The notes under the pieces were generated by a model. It was not told where the DNA came from. It saw only the letters and a list, made by a program, of their open reading frames with translations, and ran no database searches. Of a DNA stretch of 64,000 bases, positions 1 through 9,063 are shown in pieces (the first letter of the stretch is position 1; the number at the start of each line of letters is the position of its first letter). The stretch comes from Pirellulales bacterium (lineage in GTDB: Bacteria; Planctomycetota; Planctomycetia; Pirellulales; JANQPP01). The DNA is taken from positions 18,525 to 82,524 of the forward strand of contig JANQPP010000059.1 in assembly GCA_028289405.1 (NCBI GenBank). The letters run 5' to 3'. The position numbers and the translations under genes were made by a program.

Positions 1-197
1 TCCACTTCGGTGTCTAGCGATTTTTCTGACGGGCCAGCATACGTTTGACATTGGCGGCTCCAACATTCCAGGCGGGCCTTGGACGCCGCCCAGAACTCCG
101 CCAACTTTTCGGGAAACAAAGGAAAATAGTCGTTCAAAGAAGCGGGGCCCAGGCCGGAGATTTCGACCGCCAGATCGAGTTGGTTGCGTAATGACAT
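1..197 (-). CDS. Unrecognised protein, 3' part beyond the window
   Basis: An open frame reads leftward off the window edge from an ATG at 197, giving about 65 residues with no stop. The start of the protein (MSLRNQLDLAVEISGLG) and the acidic/aromatic stretch after it look protein-like, but I do not recognise a family. No clear Shine-Dalgarno sequence precedes the ATG. The neighbour upstream is a gene-poor stretch, and the next gene on the right (686) points the other way. It could be the N-terminus of a larger hypothetical protein or a chance frame. Confidence 0.45.
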   Translation of the reverse strand, partial: MSLRNQLDLAVEISGLGPASLNDYFPLFPEKLAEFWAASKARLECWSRQCQTYAGPSEKSLDTEV

Positions 198-685
198 ATC
201 GTGGGTCGGTCACCGAAGCGTAAGAGACAAGGAAAGCGCGAACAGCGTTGCCGCTGTGGTGTGCCGCTCGCGCGAAACAGCATTGGCTCATCGGTGAGCA
301 ATCGCGATGCCAGAATGGTGATGCCCATTGCGCTTGCTTCGAGTGCAAACCCCCAAGGCTTCACCTTAAAAAGATTTGCGGCGTGTTCGGGCCGCACACT
401 CAAATTAAGAATGAACTGGCCGTTCCGCGGTTCGATGGCAGTTGCCACCTCGCATGTGGAATTTTGGCAACGGACGTAGCTCCCCGAGCATTGAACCTCA
501 TCGCCGAAATGCCCATGAATCGTCGCCGTTCGCGGTCGCAATATACGTTGCGTTTTGCGAGGTAGCACCGAAACAATCGTAAAATTTGGGAGTTTTAGGT
601 AATTTGCGTTGACAACATGGCCAGTTCGCGCAGAATGTAGGAAACGCATCTAGTTTCGCTTCCGAGAGAATCAAGGACTATCACC
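198..685. other. Gene-poor stretch, nothing firmly identified
   Basis: No recognisable gene, RNA or repeat was found. A 171-codon minus-strand frame (134-649) spans most of it, but it has no family resemblance, overlaps the edge gene, and competes with two plus-strand frames, so it is not called. The right end is presumably the leader of the PEP-CTERM gene at 686. A TTGACA hexamer at about 611 is not followed by a convincing -10 box at normal spacing. Confidence 0.4.
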
Positions 686-1489
686 ATGAGAAAATACATC
701 TGGGCCAATCGGCAGAGGATGCTGGCGGTGACCGCCGCATGCCTCTGCATGACGTTTAGCTCACCGCTCTTCGCTGGCATTTTGATTGACGATTTTGGCA
801 CCAACCAAGAGCTGGAAGTTATCGCAATTGCTCCTCCGACGGGTGAAGCATCAAGTTTCGTTGCCGCTCCCGGCGACGCCATCGGTGGAGAACGTGACCT
901 CGTGGTGGAAAAAACTACGGGAGGAAATACTGACCGTATTCGGACACGCGCGAATCCAGACGGAAATACCCTGCTGCGTCACAGCCAGGAATCCGGCGTC
1001 CAAGGGCGAACCGTCGTGATTTGGGACGGCCCGGATGGCCTGCCCGAACTGGGAGATATCGACTTCACGGGTTTGGGGGGCGTGGACCTGCTCGATGGCG
1101 GCAATTCCGACGCTTTCGAGATCGGAGTCGAGTTCAGCGATATTGACGGTCCCATTCACTTCACTGTCTACGATGCCGACGACGCTGGCGGAGGGACCTT
1201 CGCCACCGCGACACTAGTTGTCTCGCCCGTGGCATTTTTGGATTTCGAAATTATGGAACTGCTGTTCAGTTCTTTCTCGCCTACCGGCGGCACGTTAATG
1301 GATATCTTCGACAGCGTGGGCGCGATCGTGATGGAAATCGACGGCACTGCCGGAGATCAGACCAGTTGGGATTTGGACTTGGCCTTCGTGCGGACGAACA
1401 TGGTCGTTCCCGAACCGGGGACGTTCGTCGTCTGGTCCTTGCTGGGCTTGTCGGTCTGCGGTTGGGGCCGATTTCGTCGCCGCAAATAG
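686..1489 (+). CDS. PEP-CTERM sorting-domain secreted protein
   Basis: A 267-residue secreted protein. Residues 1-31 form a signal peptide (basic MRKYIWANRQR, hydrophobic core, cleavage after SSPLFA). The last about 25 residues are a typical PEP-CTERM tail: the motif VPEPGT, a hydrophobic helix (VVWSLLGLSVCGW) and a basic end (RFRRRK). This tail is known to be handled by exosortase-type systems; no exosortase is in the window. The middle is acidic and glycine-rich, probably beta-sandwich, with no named domain that I recognise. It stands alone between a gene-poor leader and a strong terminator at 1537, so it is probably a single-gene transcript. Confidence 0.85.
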   Translation: MRKYIWANRQRMLAVTAACLCMTFSSPLFAGILIDDFGTNQELEVIAIAPPTGEASSFVAAPGDAIGGERDLVVEKTTGGNTDRIRTRANPDGNTLLRHSQESGVQGRTVVIWDGPDGLPELGDIDFTGLGGVDLLDGGNSDAFEIGVEFSDIDGPIHFTVYDADDAGGGTFATATLVVSPVAFLDFEIMELLFSSFSPTGGTLMDIFDSVGAIVMEIDGTAGDQTSWDLDLAFVRTNMVVPEPGTFVVWSLLGLSVCGWGRFRRRK

Positions 1490-1536
1490 GACGTCATTGA
1501 AAAACATCTCCCCAATCAACTCTCCGGGCATCTTTG

Positions 1537-1569
1537 CAAAGGCCACGATTTTTCGTGGCCTTTGTTTTT
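1537..1569 (+). terminator. Rho-independent terminator after the PEP-CTERM gene
   Basis: A perfect 11-bp inverted repeat (CAAAGGCCACG at 1537-1547 and its complement at 1554-1564) with a short T-rich loop is followed by a run of T. It lies 48 bases after the stop codon of the 686-1489 gene. The run of T is only on the plus-strand side, so it acts rightward. Confidence 0.85.
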
Positions 1570-1644
1570 GCGCGCTGCCATTGCAACACACAACGGCAGT
1601 TCGATCGCGTGGTGCAAGATCGGCGCGATCTCGGACACCACCTG

Positions 1645-2556
1645 TTAGGTGATCGTTTTGAAGAGCACCCCGTCTTTTCGCCCCTTCTTCACTTCATACA
1701 TCAATTCATCGGCCGCGCCGATCAACTCATCGATGTCTTGTGGTGGGATAGCAAAGGCGACCAAACCAATGCTGAACGTCACGGGCCAGCCATGCGCTTG
1801 CATTTGCTGATCCAACCTCTCCTTGAGTCGAGCGATGACAAGCAGGGCATGGTCTTCGGTGACGGCTGGCAACAAGCAAGCGAATTCGTCACCACCTAAA
1901 CGTGCCACGGCATCGGTTTGCCGGAGGCACGTCACGGCAACGTTGGCGATGGCCTTTAGCAAATCGTCCCCGGCGGCATGGCCCAGCGTATCGTTGATGT
2001 GTTTGAAGTTATCGCAGTCGAGGTAAGCGATTGCCAGCGGTTCACCGGCACGCTTGGACCGGGAGATCTCTCGCTGGCCGGCCTCGACAAAGGCCGGACG
2101 ATTTAACAGGCCGGTCAGCGCATCCGTGCGGGCGAGAGAACGTTCACGCTCTTGCGCTAACCGCAAGCGCCAGGTCATCACGGCGATCACGGTGAAAAAA
2201 GTGAAATGCACCAAACTCAACCAGTACTTATGGGCCAGGTTGCCGGCGTGTTCGATGATGAACAAATCGTCCACCAGCCAAAGAGACACACATACCAGGG
2301 ACAACGACACGCCCACGCTAAGATGTTGCAGCCAGCAACTCGCCAGGATGGCCGGGAGATAAAGCACCATCAGCGGCAATTCATCGCCGGTGTATAAATC
2401 GATCGCCGTCACCAGCGATATAAACAACAGCAGAGCCGAGGTGGCTAGCCATCCCTGGCCCCGCCGTGCATGAACCCTTTCGCTCAAGCCGAGCAACCAG
2501 CGCGTGACCGGCAGCGAGAGTGATGGTCGCGATTTGGCGGTAAGCCCGTTGTCCAT
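1645..2556 (-). CDS. Membrane diguanylate cyclase (GGDEF)
   Basis: A 303-residue GGDEF protein that should make the second messenger c-di-GMP from two GTP. The N-terminal about 115 residues carry several hydrophobic segments (membrane sensor part, no named domain). The catalytic domain follows from about residue 140 and contains an intact GGDEF signature (ARLGGDEFACLL). An RxxD inhibitory site (RQTD) sits exactly five residues before GGDEF, so product feedback inhibition is expected. It follows tssG by 44 bases on the same strand, so it may be read through from the T6SS operon. The upstream TssG stop and this gene are close enough for co-transcription, but no shared promoter was identified. 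Confidence 0.9.
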   Translation of the reverse strand: MDNGLTAKSRPSLSLPVTRWLLGLSERVHARRGQGWLATSALLLFISLVTAIDLYTGDELPLMVLYLPAILASCWLQHLSVGVSLSLVCVSLWLVDDLFIIEHAGNLAHKYWLSLVHFTFFTVIAVMTWRLRLAQERERSLARTDALTGLLNRPAFVEAGQREISRSKRAGEPLAIAYLDCDNFKHINDTLGHAAGDDLLKAIANVAVTCLRQTDAVARLGGDEFACLLPAVTEDHALLVIARLKERLDQQMQAHGWPVTFSIGLVAFAIPPQDIDELIGAADELMYEVKKGRKDGVLFKTIT

Positions 2557-2600
2557 TTTCGATCACTGGAAACTGGCTCTAGTTAATGACGTCCGATGTT

Positions 2601-3854
2601 TCAAAGACGGACCCCACTTTCTTCGAGCGTTTGGATTTGATATACCTCCGCGCTTTCGAATTGGGCATCATCCACGTCTTCCCGTGATGTGCCGCTTGAT
2701 AGCCAGCTATTCCAGCCTAAATAAGGCCCCCTTTGAGGGTTATCGACGAGACGGCAATTGGGCACGTCTTCGCGTCGCAAGACCAGTTGCACGGAGAAGT
2801 CGAATTCCGGTCCCACGAATAGCCGCACCAGGTGGCAAAGCAGGAAGAAAGTTTTGCGGCGAGTGGTAGCGTCGTCGTCGGGCAGCATCTCGATGAATTG
2901 CTGGTAACTGAGCGGACCGACCCGCACTCGGAATTTGGTGTTTACATCCCAAACACGAGTGCCGGCGACGGCGGTTCCACCAAGCTGGTTGTGAGAGCTT
3001 CCTGCATTGTGTCCGCCGGACAGCATGGTCCGCTGCTGAGCGTTCAGCACGAGCCATTGCCCCTGAAATTGCTCGATGCGTGCCGGCAGGCCGAAATAGT
3101 CCTGCAAGATCTGCCGTAGATTCGAGGACGTGCGCGGACGTTGGGTCAACAGTCCGCCGTAGCGGAGCAGCGCCAAATCGTCCACCTTGGCAAGCACTTC
3201 TTCACCCCGCAAGAGCAAATCTCCGGTAAGGGCGGTAACCTGAAGGCGGCCGCGCAAATCGGGTATTCCCAGTCCGGCGAGGCTGAATAGCGCAGCGGTG
3301 AAGGCATCGGGCTCGGTGCGAAGATGCTCTTCCCGCTCGTAGGCCTTGGTGAAGCGGTATTTTTCCCACGCTCGATAAAATAGCGACAGCAAACGGTGGT
3401 TGAAGAGATCCAACCAGTCTCGCAAGGCATGCCGCTCAGGCCCTTTGGCTTCGCGAGCCAGTCGATAAACCAGCTCCGTGTATCGTCGTGGCAAAATTCC
3501 GCTGGGGCCGGTAAGTCCCAGCAGCGCGACCGTCAACTCAGGCTGGGGCGACTCGGCGACAGGAGGGAGGGCTTGTCGGATCGCGGCGGGGGGAAAGGCC
3601 GCGCCCAGTGCGGCGCGAAACCGCAGGGACTCCCTTTCCGGATGAGCGGTCGTGCCGACGGGCCGAAAACGTGGATCCCAACGATCTATTAAGGAGACCG
3701 CTTGAAAGAAGTCGAAGTTTCCCGGCTCTTGGAACAGGCGAGCAATGATGGAGTTGGGCCGATAATCGATCGGCGGCGCCGTGTAATCGGAGCTTCCGGC
3801 GGCGGACCATCCGCCGATCGCGCCGGCCAGATCGCTGGTGGAAGTGTTGCTCAT
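2601..3854 (-). CDS. tssG: T6SS baseplate protein TssG
   Basis: TssG (ImpH/VasB family), 417 residues, a wedge component of the T6SS baseplate that works with TssF, TssE and TssK in the cytoplasm. The family signature is visible in the N-terminal part (NFDFFQAVSLIDRW) followed by a region rich in FRAALGAAFP and a central GLTGPSGILPRRYTELV segment typical of TssG. It is somewhat longer than the usual 320-360 residues, the extra length lying mainly in the C-terminal third. Its ATG overlaps the tssF stop by four bases (ATGA), which indicates translational coupling. It is the last T6SS gene of the minus-strand operon. Confidence 0.92.
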   Translation of the reverse strand: MSNTSTSDLAGAIGGWSAAGSSDYTAPPIDYRPNSIIARLFQEPGNFDFFQAVSLIDRWDPRFRPVGTTAHPERESLRFRAALGAAFPPAAIRQALPPVAESPQPELTVALLGLTGPSGILPRRYTELVYRLAREAKGPERHALRDWLDLFNHRLLSLFYRAWEKYRFTKAYEREEHLRTEPDAFTAALFSLAGLGIPDLRGRLQVTALTGDLLLRGEEVLAKVDDLALLRYGGLLTQRPRTSSNLRQILQDYFGLPARIEQFQGQWLVLNAQQRTMLSGGHNAGSSHNQLGGTAVAGTRVWDVNTKFRVRVGPLSYQQFIEMLPDDDATTRRKTFFLLCHLVRLFVGPEFDFSVQLVLRREDVPNCRLVDNPQRGPYLGWNSWLSSGTSREDVDDAQFESAEVYQIQTLEESGVRL

Positions 3855-5704
3855 AGCAGCGCCGTCTCTCCCGCCCGGGGCGGCCAGCGGCGGATGAGTT
3901 TAGCGCCGCCGTCCGTCGTGAGGGCAAGTTGGACGAATGAATTCATCGAGGCATATAAAGACAGGAATCGCTCTAGCACCGACGCGAACAGGAACGCGCA
4001 GCCGCCAAATTTTTCCAAGTCGACGTCCAAAGCGACTTCCACCCCCCGGCAAATGCTGCCTTCTCCCACCGAGCCCAACCGGCCTGTCACGCGGCGGCTC
4101 TCCACACGATGGATCCCGTTGATCCACTGTCCGTTCACGGCCGACAGTTGTTGTGCCTGGTCGGAATCCGAAAAATCGTAAAGCCGCAACATTTCGCGGA
4201 GCGCGCTCTTGGCGTCCGGTGAAGACGTAATCGACAAGTGGTTGAGGGCCAGATGAGAGATCAGCCGCCACTGAGCGCGTTGGCGACGTGGCGGACGAAG
4301 CGGCGACGTTGGTGCCCGTAGACAATGCACCGCTTTCAGCGGCAAGGCCGACTCGGGTTCGAAGCGGAGCCGATCACCCGCATGCTGCAATTGGATCGGC
4401 AGATCGCGATTGGTGCAGGTCGTGCGGACAACCAGCGTATGCTCCGTATCCGAAGCCGCATTGAAATCCAGATCGACCGGATGCAAATAGACGTCCGTGC
4501 CATGATCGTCGGGCCGATTCGAATCGTGCCGCGAGGCGTACCAAAATGCGTTGCCATCGCCTCGGAAAGTGGCTCCCTCGTCGCGCCGAAAATCGTACAG
4601 CTCACGGTAGGGCTTCGGCGATCGCGAGTCGGCAGTGTAGACCTCGTCAATGGAATACACTTCGTACGCCTGCGGTCTGCGGAACTCGGGGGTCACCTTA
4701 TATCGCGGCTTGCGGTGCGTCAGTTGAATCGGCTCGGCGGTACGTTGGAATAAGTTCACGATGGGCGTGCAGCCCAGGCGAAACAGCGCGGGCGTGATGG
4801 CGTGTTCCAGCCCGGCCAGAGGACGATCCAGATAAAAGAGCACATCAATCGTGCGCCCCATGTCCGCGGCGGCCACGTCCCGGAAACCAGCCAGATCGAA
4901 ATACAAAAACTTTTCGGGAAACGAGAACAGTTCCGTGAGCAAACGATAACCGAGAAACGATTGGGTTGAGTACGGAAGCAAGCCTTCTTCTTCCTCGAAT
5001 CCGACTTGATGCAGGCTGGTCTGGGCGCTCAAGCGAACGGGCTGGGCATCGGTATCGTGGGCCGCTGGGCGGAACTCGACGCCCCGCGCGTGGTTGAACA
5101 GCAGCTCATACACGCCTGCCGCCACGCGCGGCTCCGCGGCCAGATGAAACCGCAGCCGATCGAGTGAAAGCGTGTTGAATTTCTGTTCGCACTGACACTG
5201 CAAACGCAACAGAATCGCCGAGGCGGTATCCGCTGGTGCCGAGATGGCTTCGGGAAATGGCGGAGATAACGCCTGGGCCTCGATAACTTCCAAGGGCCAC
5301 AGCGTGACGGGGTAACACGTGCGATATTGGCAGGAGACGTTTCCGACTTTATTGGTGTGCAATCGGCTATGCCGCTCGATGGGCAGTCCAGTCGGCTGGA
5401 CATTCGCCGGTTCCGGCACAAATTGGACCGTCGCCATCGAAGGCACCGGCGCCAAATAATGCGGGTAGAGGACGTTCAGCAGCGCATCGCTGATTTCTGG
5501 AAATTCGTCGTGCAGCTTCTTTTGAATCCGCGCGGTGAGAAACGAGAAGGCCTCGATCATCCGCTCCACGTGCGGATCGACGCTCCGCGTGGGTTCAAGC
5601 TGGAGCCGGCCCGCCGCCGCTGGATGGCGCTGGGCGAACTCCTGGCCTTGCCGGCGGAAGAATTGAAGCTCTTCTTCGTAATATTGGTATAACGTTTCAC
5701 TCAT
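3851..5704 (-). CDS. tssF: T6SS baseplate protein TssF
   Basis: TssF (ImpG/VasA), 617 residues, the main wedge protein of the T6SS baseplate, normal length for the family. The N-terminus has the family hallmark (YYEEELQFFRRQGQEFAQRHP, about residues 8-28), followed by DPHVERMIEAFSFLTARI, which matches well. A central LFSFPEKFLYFDLAGF segment is also characteristic. Start and stop both overlap neighbouring genes by four bases (tssE upstream, tssG downstream), so tssE-tssF-tssG are translated as a coupled unit. The cluster is transcribed leftward. Confidence 0.95.
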   Translation of the reverse strand: MSETLYQYYEEELQFFRRQGQEFAQRHPAAAGRLQLEPTRSVDPHVERMIEAFSFLTARIQKKLHDEFPEISDALLNVLYPHYLAPVPSMATVQFVPEPANVQPTGLPIERHSRLHTNKVGNVSCQYRTCYPVTLWPLEVIEAQALSPPFPEAISAPADTASAILLRLQCQCEQKFNTLSLDRLRFHLAAEPRVAAGVYELLFNHARGVEFRPAAHDTDAQPVRLSAQTSLHQVGFEEEEGLLPYSTQSFLGYRLLTELFSFPEKFLYFDLAGFRDVAAADMGRTIDVLFYLDRPLAGLEHAITPALFRLGCTPIVNLFQRTAEPIQLTHRKPRYKVTPEFRRPQAYEVYSIDEVYTADSRSPKPYRELYDFRRDEGATFRGDGNAFWYASRHDSNRPDDHGTDVYLHPVDLDFNAASDTEHTLVVRTTCTNRDLPIQLQHAGDRLRFEPESALPLKAVHCLRAPTSPLRPPRRQRAQWRLISHLALNHLSITSSPDAKSALREMLRLYDFSDSDQAQQLSAVNGQWINGIHRVESRRVTGRLGSVGEGSICRGVEVALDVDLEKFGGCAFLFASVLERFLSLYASMNSFVQLALTTDGGAKLIRRWPPRAGETALL

Positions 5705-6177
5705 GAGGAAATCGCCATGGAGACTTGGCCCGTGGTCACCTCCATCGAGCCGTCGAATTCAATGTCCGTCACCGGCTCCACCGTGAGGCGCCCGGAAACT
5801 TGCATTCGCAGCACACGGTCCTTGCGCGTGGCGGGCTGCATGATTTCCACCTTGACGCGTTCCAGACGCGGTTCGAAACGGCGGATCGATTCCTCGATGC
5901 GCCGCGCCACTTCGGCCCGCTGCTGAGCCGTCACGACCTTCAGGGAAGAGGCGTCGGGAATCCCGTAAGTGATCAAGGAGTTTTCCACTTCCGGAAAACC
6001 GTCACAGAGCCCCTGCGAGGTTTGCCGCGTATTGAGCAGCGCCTCCAAGTCACGGCGCACGGCTTCCATGATCTGGTCCGGTGAGTACCAGTGAGAAGCC
6101 GCCGAGCCGTTCAGGCTGACGTCGACCAAGCGGTCGAGCATGGTCGGTTTCAAGTTCGCGGAAATTTCCGAAGGCAT
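5701..6177 (-). CDS. tssE: T6SS baseplate protein TssE (gp25-like)
   Basis: TssE, 158 residues, homologous to phage T4 gp25, part of the baseplate wedge. Family features seen are the N-terminal MLDRLVD segment, the VRRDLEALLNTR stretch, and the GIPDASSL motif before a C-terminal beta-rich half. The frame could begin at a TTG at 6192, but the ATG at 6177 (MPSEISANLK) is preferred. The stop overlaps the tssF ATG. It is separated from hcp by a strong terminator-like hairpin, so expression of tssEFG may be lower than that of hcp or depend on read-through. Confidence 0.9.
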   Translation of the reverse strand: MPSEISANLKPTMLDRLVDVSLNGSAASHWYSPDQIMEAVRRDLEALLNTRQTSQGLCDGFPEVENSLITYGIPDASSLKVVTAQQRAEVARRIEESIRRFEPRLERVKVEIMQPATRKDRVLRMQVSGRLTVEPVTDIEFDGSMEVTTGQVSMAISS

Positions 6178-6204
6178 GGCAACCGATGGCAAGCGGCGAA
6201 CGAC

Positions 6205-6254
6205 TGTGAAAAAACGAAAAACGGCCGGGGCTTGCCGTCAGCGCGCCCCGGCCG
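6205..6254 (-). terminator. Strong intrinsic terminator between hcp and tssE
   Basis: On the minus strand a perfect 10-bp GC-only stem (arms 6245-6254 and 6222-6231, 13-base loop) is followed directly by TTTTT, CG and TTTTTT (6221-6209). It sits 26 bases after the hcp stop and before the tssE start. It fits an intrinsic terminator that allows high Hcp output and limited read-through into tssEFG. Confidence 0.85.
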
Positions 6255-6280
6255 CATCCTAGTCCATGCCGGGCAGAAAA

Positions 6281-6811
6281 CTACACGGCCTTATTTTCGA
6301 GCAAGTTGTAGCCGGCCTTGACCGGGTTATCGAGCGAACCGTCCGCCTTCTGTGGCCGGTATTCGCATTCGATCTTGCCGAAGGCGAGTTCCACGCGGTC
6401 GAGCGGCGAACCATCGTGAAAGCCGATGGGCTCGCCTTCTTCGCGAAACATGCCGTCCCCTTCGGTGCTCAGCGTTTCATAGTGGCTGACAAGCACTTCG
6501 CTCAGCGTGATCTTGAAGAACTCTTGTTGGCCGCCGCCCGCCTTGCGGCAGGTCAGCACGGCGGATTTGATGTGATCCCCCTTGGCACAGGCCAAGAACA
6601 GCTTCGGCGAGGATTTGTTGGTCAGCATCGTGAAAATGAAATTGTTCATTTGCACTTTGCCGCCCGTGGCTCCAGACGTCGAACTGCGCTGGAAGGTACC
6701 GGGCTGCTTTTCGCTCCAACGGAACGAGGCGACCTCGATTTCATTCTTGTGCTTCTCGTCCAAGGATTCGCCGTCGATGCCGTCGATTTTCAGGAAATAG
6801 TCACATGCCAT
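6281..6811 (-). CDS. hcp: T6SS tube protein Hcp (TssD)
   Basis: Hcp, 176 residues, which assembles into the hexameric inner tube fired by the sheath. The protein starts MACDYFLKIDGIDGES and contains EVASFRWSEKQPG, both typical of Hcp beta-barrels, and ends with an SLDNPVKAGYNLLENKAV-like tail. The frame is open 18 codons further upstream, but the ATG at 6811 has a Shine-Dalgarno (GGGAGA) nine bases away and matches the family start. The gene lies between tssC and tssE and is followed by a strong intrinsic terminator. No effector is fused to it. Confidence 0.95.
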   Translation of the reverse strand: MACDYFLKIDGIDGESLDEKHKNEIEVASFRWSEKQPGTFQRSSTSGATGGKVQMNNFIFTMLTNKSSPKLFLACAKGDHIKSAVLTCRKAGGGQQEFFKITLSEVLVSHYETLSTEGDGMFREEGEPIGFHDGSPLDRVELAFGKIECEYRPQKADGSLDNPVKAGYNLLENKAV

Positions 6812-6907
6812 GTTGATGAGTCTCCCGTGAAAATGGTTTGTGTTTGGATTCAAGGCCCGGCTCAAAGGAAGCCTGGGCCGTGACGTTTCTGCTCGTGTTG
6901 ATCAAGC

Positions 6908-8380
6908 TCAGCCCTGCTTGGGAACTTCGGCGACCAGGCGCATCGAGGCTTCGAGCGTTTCGAGCTGGAAGTGCGGCCGGAGGTAGGCCACCGACTCGTA
7001 CCAGCCGGGCTTGCCCTTGACCTCGCGGACTTCTACCCGAGCGTCGGACAGCGGGCATTTGGCCTTGGTCTCGTCGCCAGCGGTCGTCGGATCGCACACG
7101 TAATTGCTGATCCAATCGTTCAGCCAACGTTCGCATTCCTTGGCTTCCATGTTCGAACCGATCTTGTCGCGGGCCATCACCTTCAAGTAATGGGCGAATC
7201 GCGACACGCAGAGCAGGAAGTTGATCTTCGTGGACATCTCGGCGTTGGCGTTGGCGTCCGCGTCAAAGTAGGTCTTCGGCTTTTGGCATGTCTGGGCGCC
7301 CATGTAGACCGCGAAGTCGTGGTTCTTGGCGTGCAAGAGGGGCAAGAAGCCGAGGTTCGAAAGTTCGAACTCGCGGCGGTCGCTGATCGCGATCTCCGTC
7401 GGACATTTCGCGGCCACGTCGCCCTCGTCGGTGGGGAACGTATGCACCGGCAGGTTTTCCACCACACCGCCCCCTTCGACGCCACGCGTGTTCGCCAGCC
7501 AGCCATACTTGGCGAAGGCATCGGTGACACGTACCGCATACGACCAGGCGGCATTGGTCCACAGGTAGTTTTGATGGTCCACGCCATGAACCTCTTCCTC
7601 GAAGTCGAATTCCTCAATCGGCTTGAATTCTTCCCCGTAAGGCAAGCGGCCCAAGACACGCGGCAAGGTCAGCGCCACATAGCGGGAATCGTCCGATTCG
7701 CGGAACGACCGCCACGAGGTGTATTCCGCGCCTTGGAAGATCTTGGCCAAGTCGCGAGGATCGGCCAGCTCGGTGAAGCTGTCCATGTTGAACAGCTTGG
7801 GGTCCGCGCCGGAGATAAACGGCGCGTGGGCCGCCGCGGCGACGTTGGACATCAGCTTCAAGAGATTGATGTCGTCCGGGTGACGGCTGAAGGAGAAATC
7901 TCCCACCAGCATGCCGTAGGGCTCGCCACCCAGTTGTCCGTATTCGGCCTCGTAAACCTTCTTGAAAATATTGCTTTGGTCGAACTCGACCGCCTTTTCC
8001 AGGTCCTTGAGTGCTTCCTTTTTGGAAACATTCAGGACGCGGATTTTCAGCGTCTCGCCCGTCTCGCTCTCGTGAACGAGATGGTGCAGCCCACGCCAGG
8101 TGCCTTCCAGGCGCTGGAATTGCTCGTCGTGCATGATCTCGTTCAATTGAGACGATAGATGCTTGTCGATCTCGCTGATCCAGACCTTGATGTTCGCCGT
8201 GGCGTCCGCCGAAACAACGGCGTCGGGCTTCAAGGCTTGCCGCACGAACTGCTCGATGTACGTCTTGTTGACGTCGCGTTCGCTATCGTCGATCGCTTTG
8301 GTATGGTCCAGGATTTGGTCGATGAGAGACACTTCGGCAACGGCTGCGCCACCTTGTGCTTCTGCTTCGGTTTTGCTCAT
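6908..8380 (-). CDS. tssC: T6SS sheath large subunit TssC
   Basis: TssC (ImpC/VipB), 490 residues, normal length. With TssB it builds the contractile sheath in the cytoplasm. Family landmarks seen in order are WISEIDKHLSSQLNEIMHDEQFQRLEGTWRGL (N-terminal), GMLVGDFSFS, the FEEEVHGVDHQNYLWTNAAWSYA region, and SNLGFLPLLHAKNHDFAVYMGAQT. The C-terminus has the conserved PGWYESVAYLRPHFQLE. The ATG at 8380 (MSKTEAEAQ) is preferred to one at 8434 because GGAG precedes it at good distance. It follows tssB by 79 bases. Confidence 0.97.
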   Translation of the reverse strand: MSKTEAEAQGGAAVAEVSLIDQILDHTKAIDDSERDVNKTYIEQFVRQALKPDAVVSADATANIKVWISEIDKHLSSQLNEIMHDEQFQRLEGTWRGLHHLVHESETGETLKIRVLNVSKKEALKDLEKAVEFDQSNIFKKVYEAEYGQLGGEPYGMLVGDFSFSRHPDDINLLKLMSNVAAAAHAPFISGADPKLFNMDSFTELADPRDLAKIFQGAEYTSWRSFRESDDSRYVALTLPRVLGRLPYGEEFKPIEEFDFEEEVHGVDHQNYLWTNAAWSYAVRVTDAFAKYGWLANTRGVEGGGVVENLPVHTFPTDEGDVAAKCPTEIAISDRREFELSNLGFLPLLHAKNHDFAVYMGAQTCQKPKTYFDADANANAEMSTKINFLLCVSRFAHYLKVMARDKIGSNMEAKECERWLNDWISNYVCDPTTAGDETKAKCPLSDARVEVREVKGKPGWYESVAYLRPHFQLETLEASMRLVAEVPKQG

Positions 8381-8459
8381 TCTCGTTCTCCAAAGTTGAG
8401 TTGTTTGCGTTATCTTCGCGCCCGCCATCCGCATATTCGCGATTCAGCCGCAGCGAGGT

Positions 8460-9008
8460 TTATTTGGTCTTCTTGTCGTCATCGCTGTCCGCGGCAGGAC
8501 TTCCGCCTTCACCGTCGATACCCAGATCATCGGCCAGCGTGGAAGCGCTTTCCGTGTTGCTGAGCACTTCGCCGAGCAGTTCTTCCAGCTTGTCGTTGCC
8601 TTCCATCTTGCCCAGCAATTCGTTCAGCTTTTCCCGCATGTCGAGCAATTCCTTCAAGGCGGGAACTTGCCGCGCGACCTGAGCGGGCTCGAAGTCGTCC
8701 ATGTGGTTGAAGTTGAGTTCCACATTCAGTTGCGTGTTGTCGTCCGTCAGCCGATTGGCGACGCGGTACGCCAGACGCGGCGTGGCCTTTTCGAGTACTT
8801 CGTTGAAGTTGTCGCGGTCGATCGGCGTGAAGCTCCGGTCTTTCACGGGCTTCAGCGCTTCCGCGGGATTGCCGGAAAGATCGGCCATCACGCCTACCAC
8901 GAAGGGCAATTCTTTTTGCTCCATCGCTCCGCCCGTCTCGACGTCATACGTGATCTGCACGCGAGGCCGGCGCACGCGATCGAGTTTGTGTTGCAAACTC
9001 CCGCTCAT
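8460..9008 (-). CDS. tssB: T6SS sheath small subunit TssB
   Basis: TssB (ImpB/VipA), 182 residues, partner of TssC in the contractile sheath. The N-terminus (SLQHKLDRVRRPRVQITYDVETG) and the LPFVVGVMADLSGNP segment are diagnostic, as are the RDNFNEVLEK and LNFNHMDDFEPAQVA stretches. The start ATG has an AGAGGA ribosome-binding site eight bases upstream. The C-terminal tail is acidic (ADSDDDKKTK). It lies between tssA and tssC, the usual order. Confidence 0.97.
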   Translation of the reverse strand: MSGSLQHKLDRVRRPRVQITYDVETGGAMEQKELPFVVGVMADLSGNPAEALKPVKDRSFTPIDRDNFNEVLEKATPRLAYRVANRLTDDNTQLNVELNFNHMDDFEPAQVARQVPALKELLDMREKLNELLGKMEGNDKLEELLGEVLSNTESASTLADDLGIDGEGGSPAADSDDDKKTK

Positions 9009-9063
9009 AAGAAGGTTCCTCTGGTCTGAAAGGAAAGGTGGTTAGTAAAGAATTTGGGCGTTC

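Noticed and set aside
134..649. 171-codon minus-strand frame in the left gap
   Set aside because: It has no recognisable domain or ribosome-binding site, overlaps the edge gene, and other frames in the region are equally open.
6971..8158. Long plus-strand frame of 395 codons
   Set aside because: It runs antisense to tssC, whose protein is clearly conserved, and its translation is compositionally biased with no family motif.
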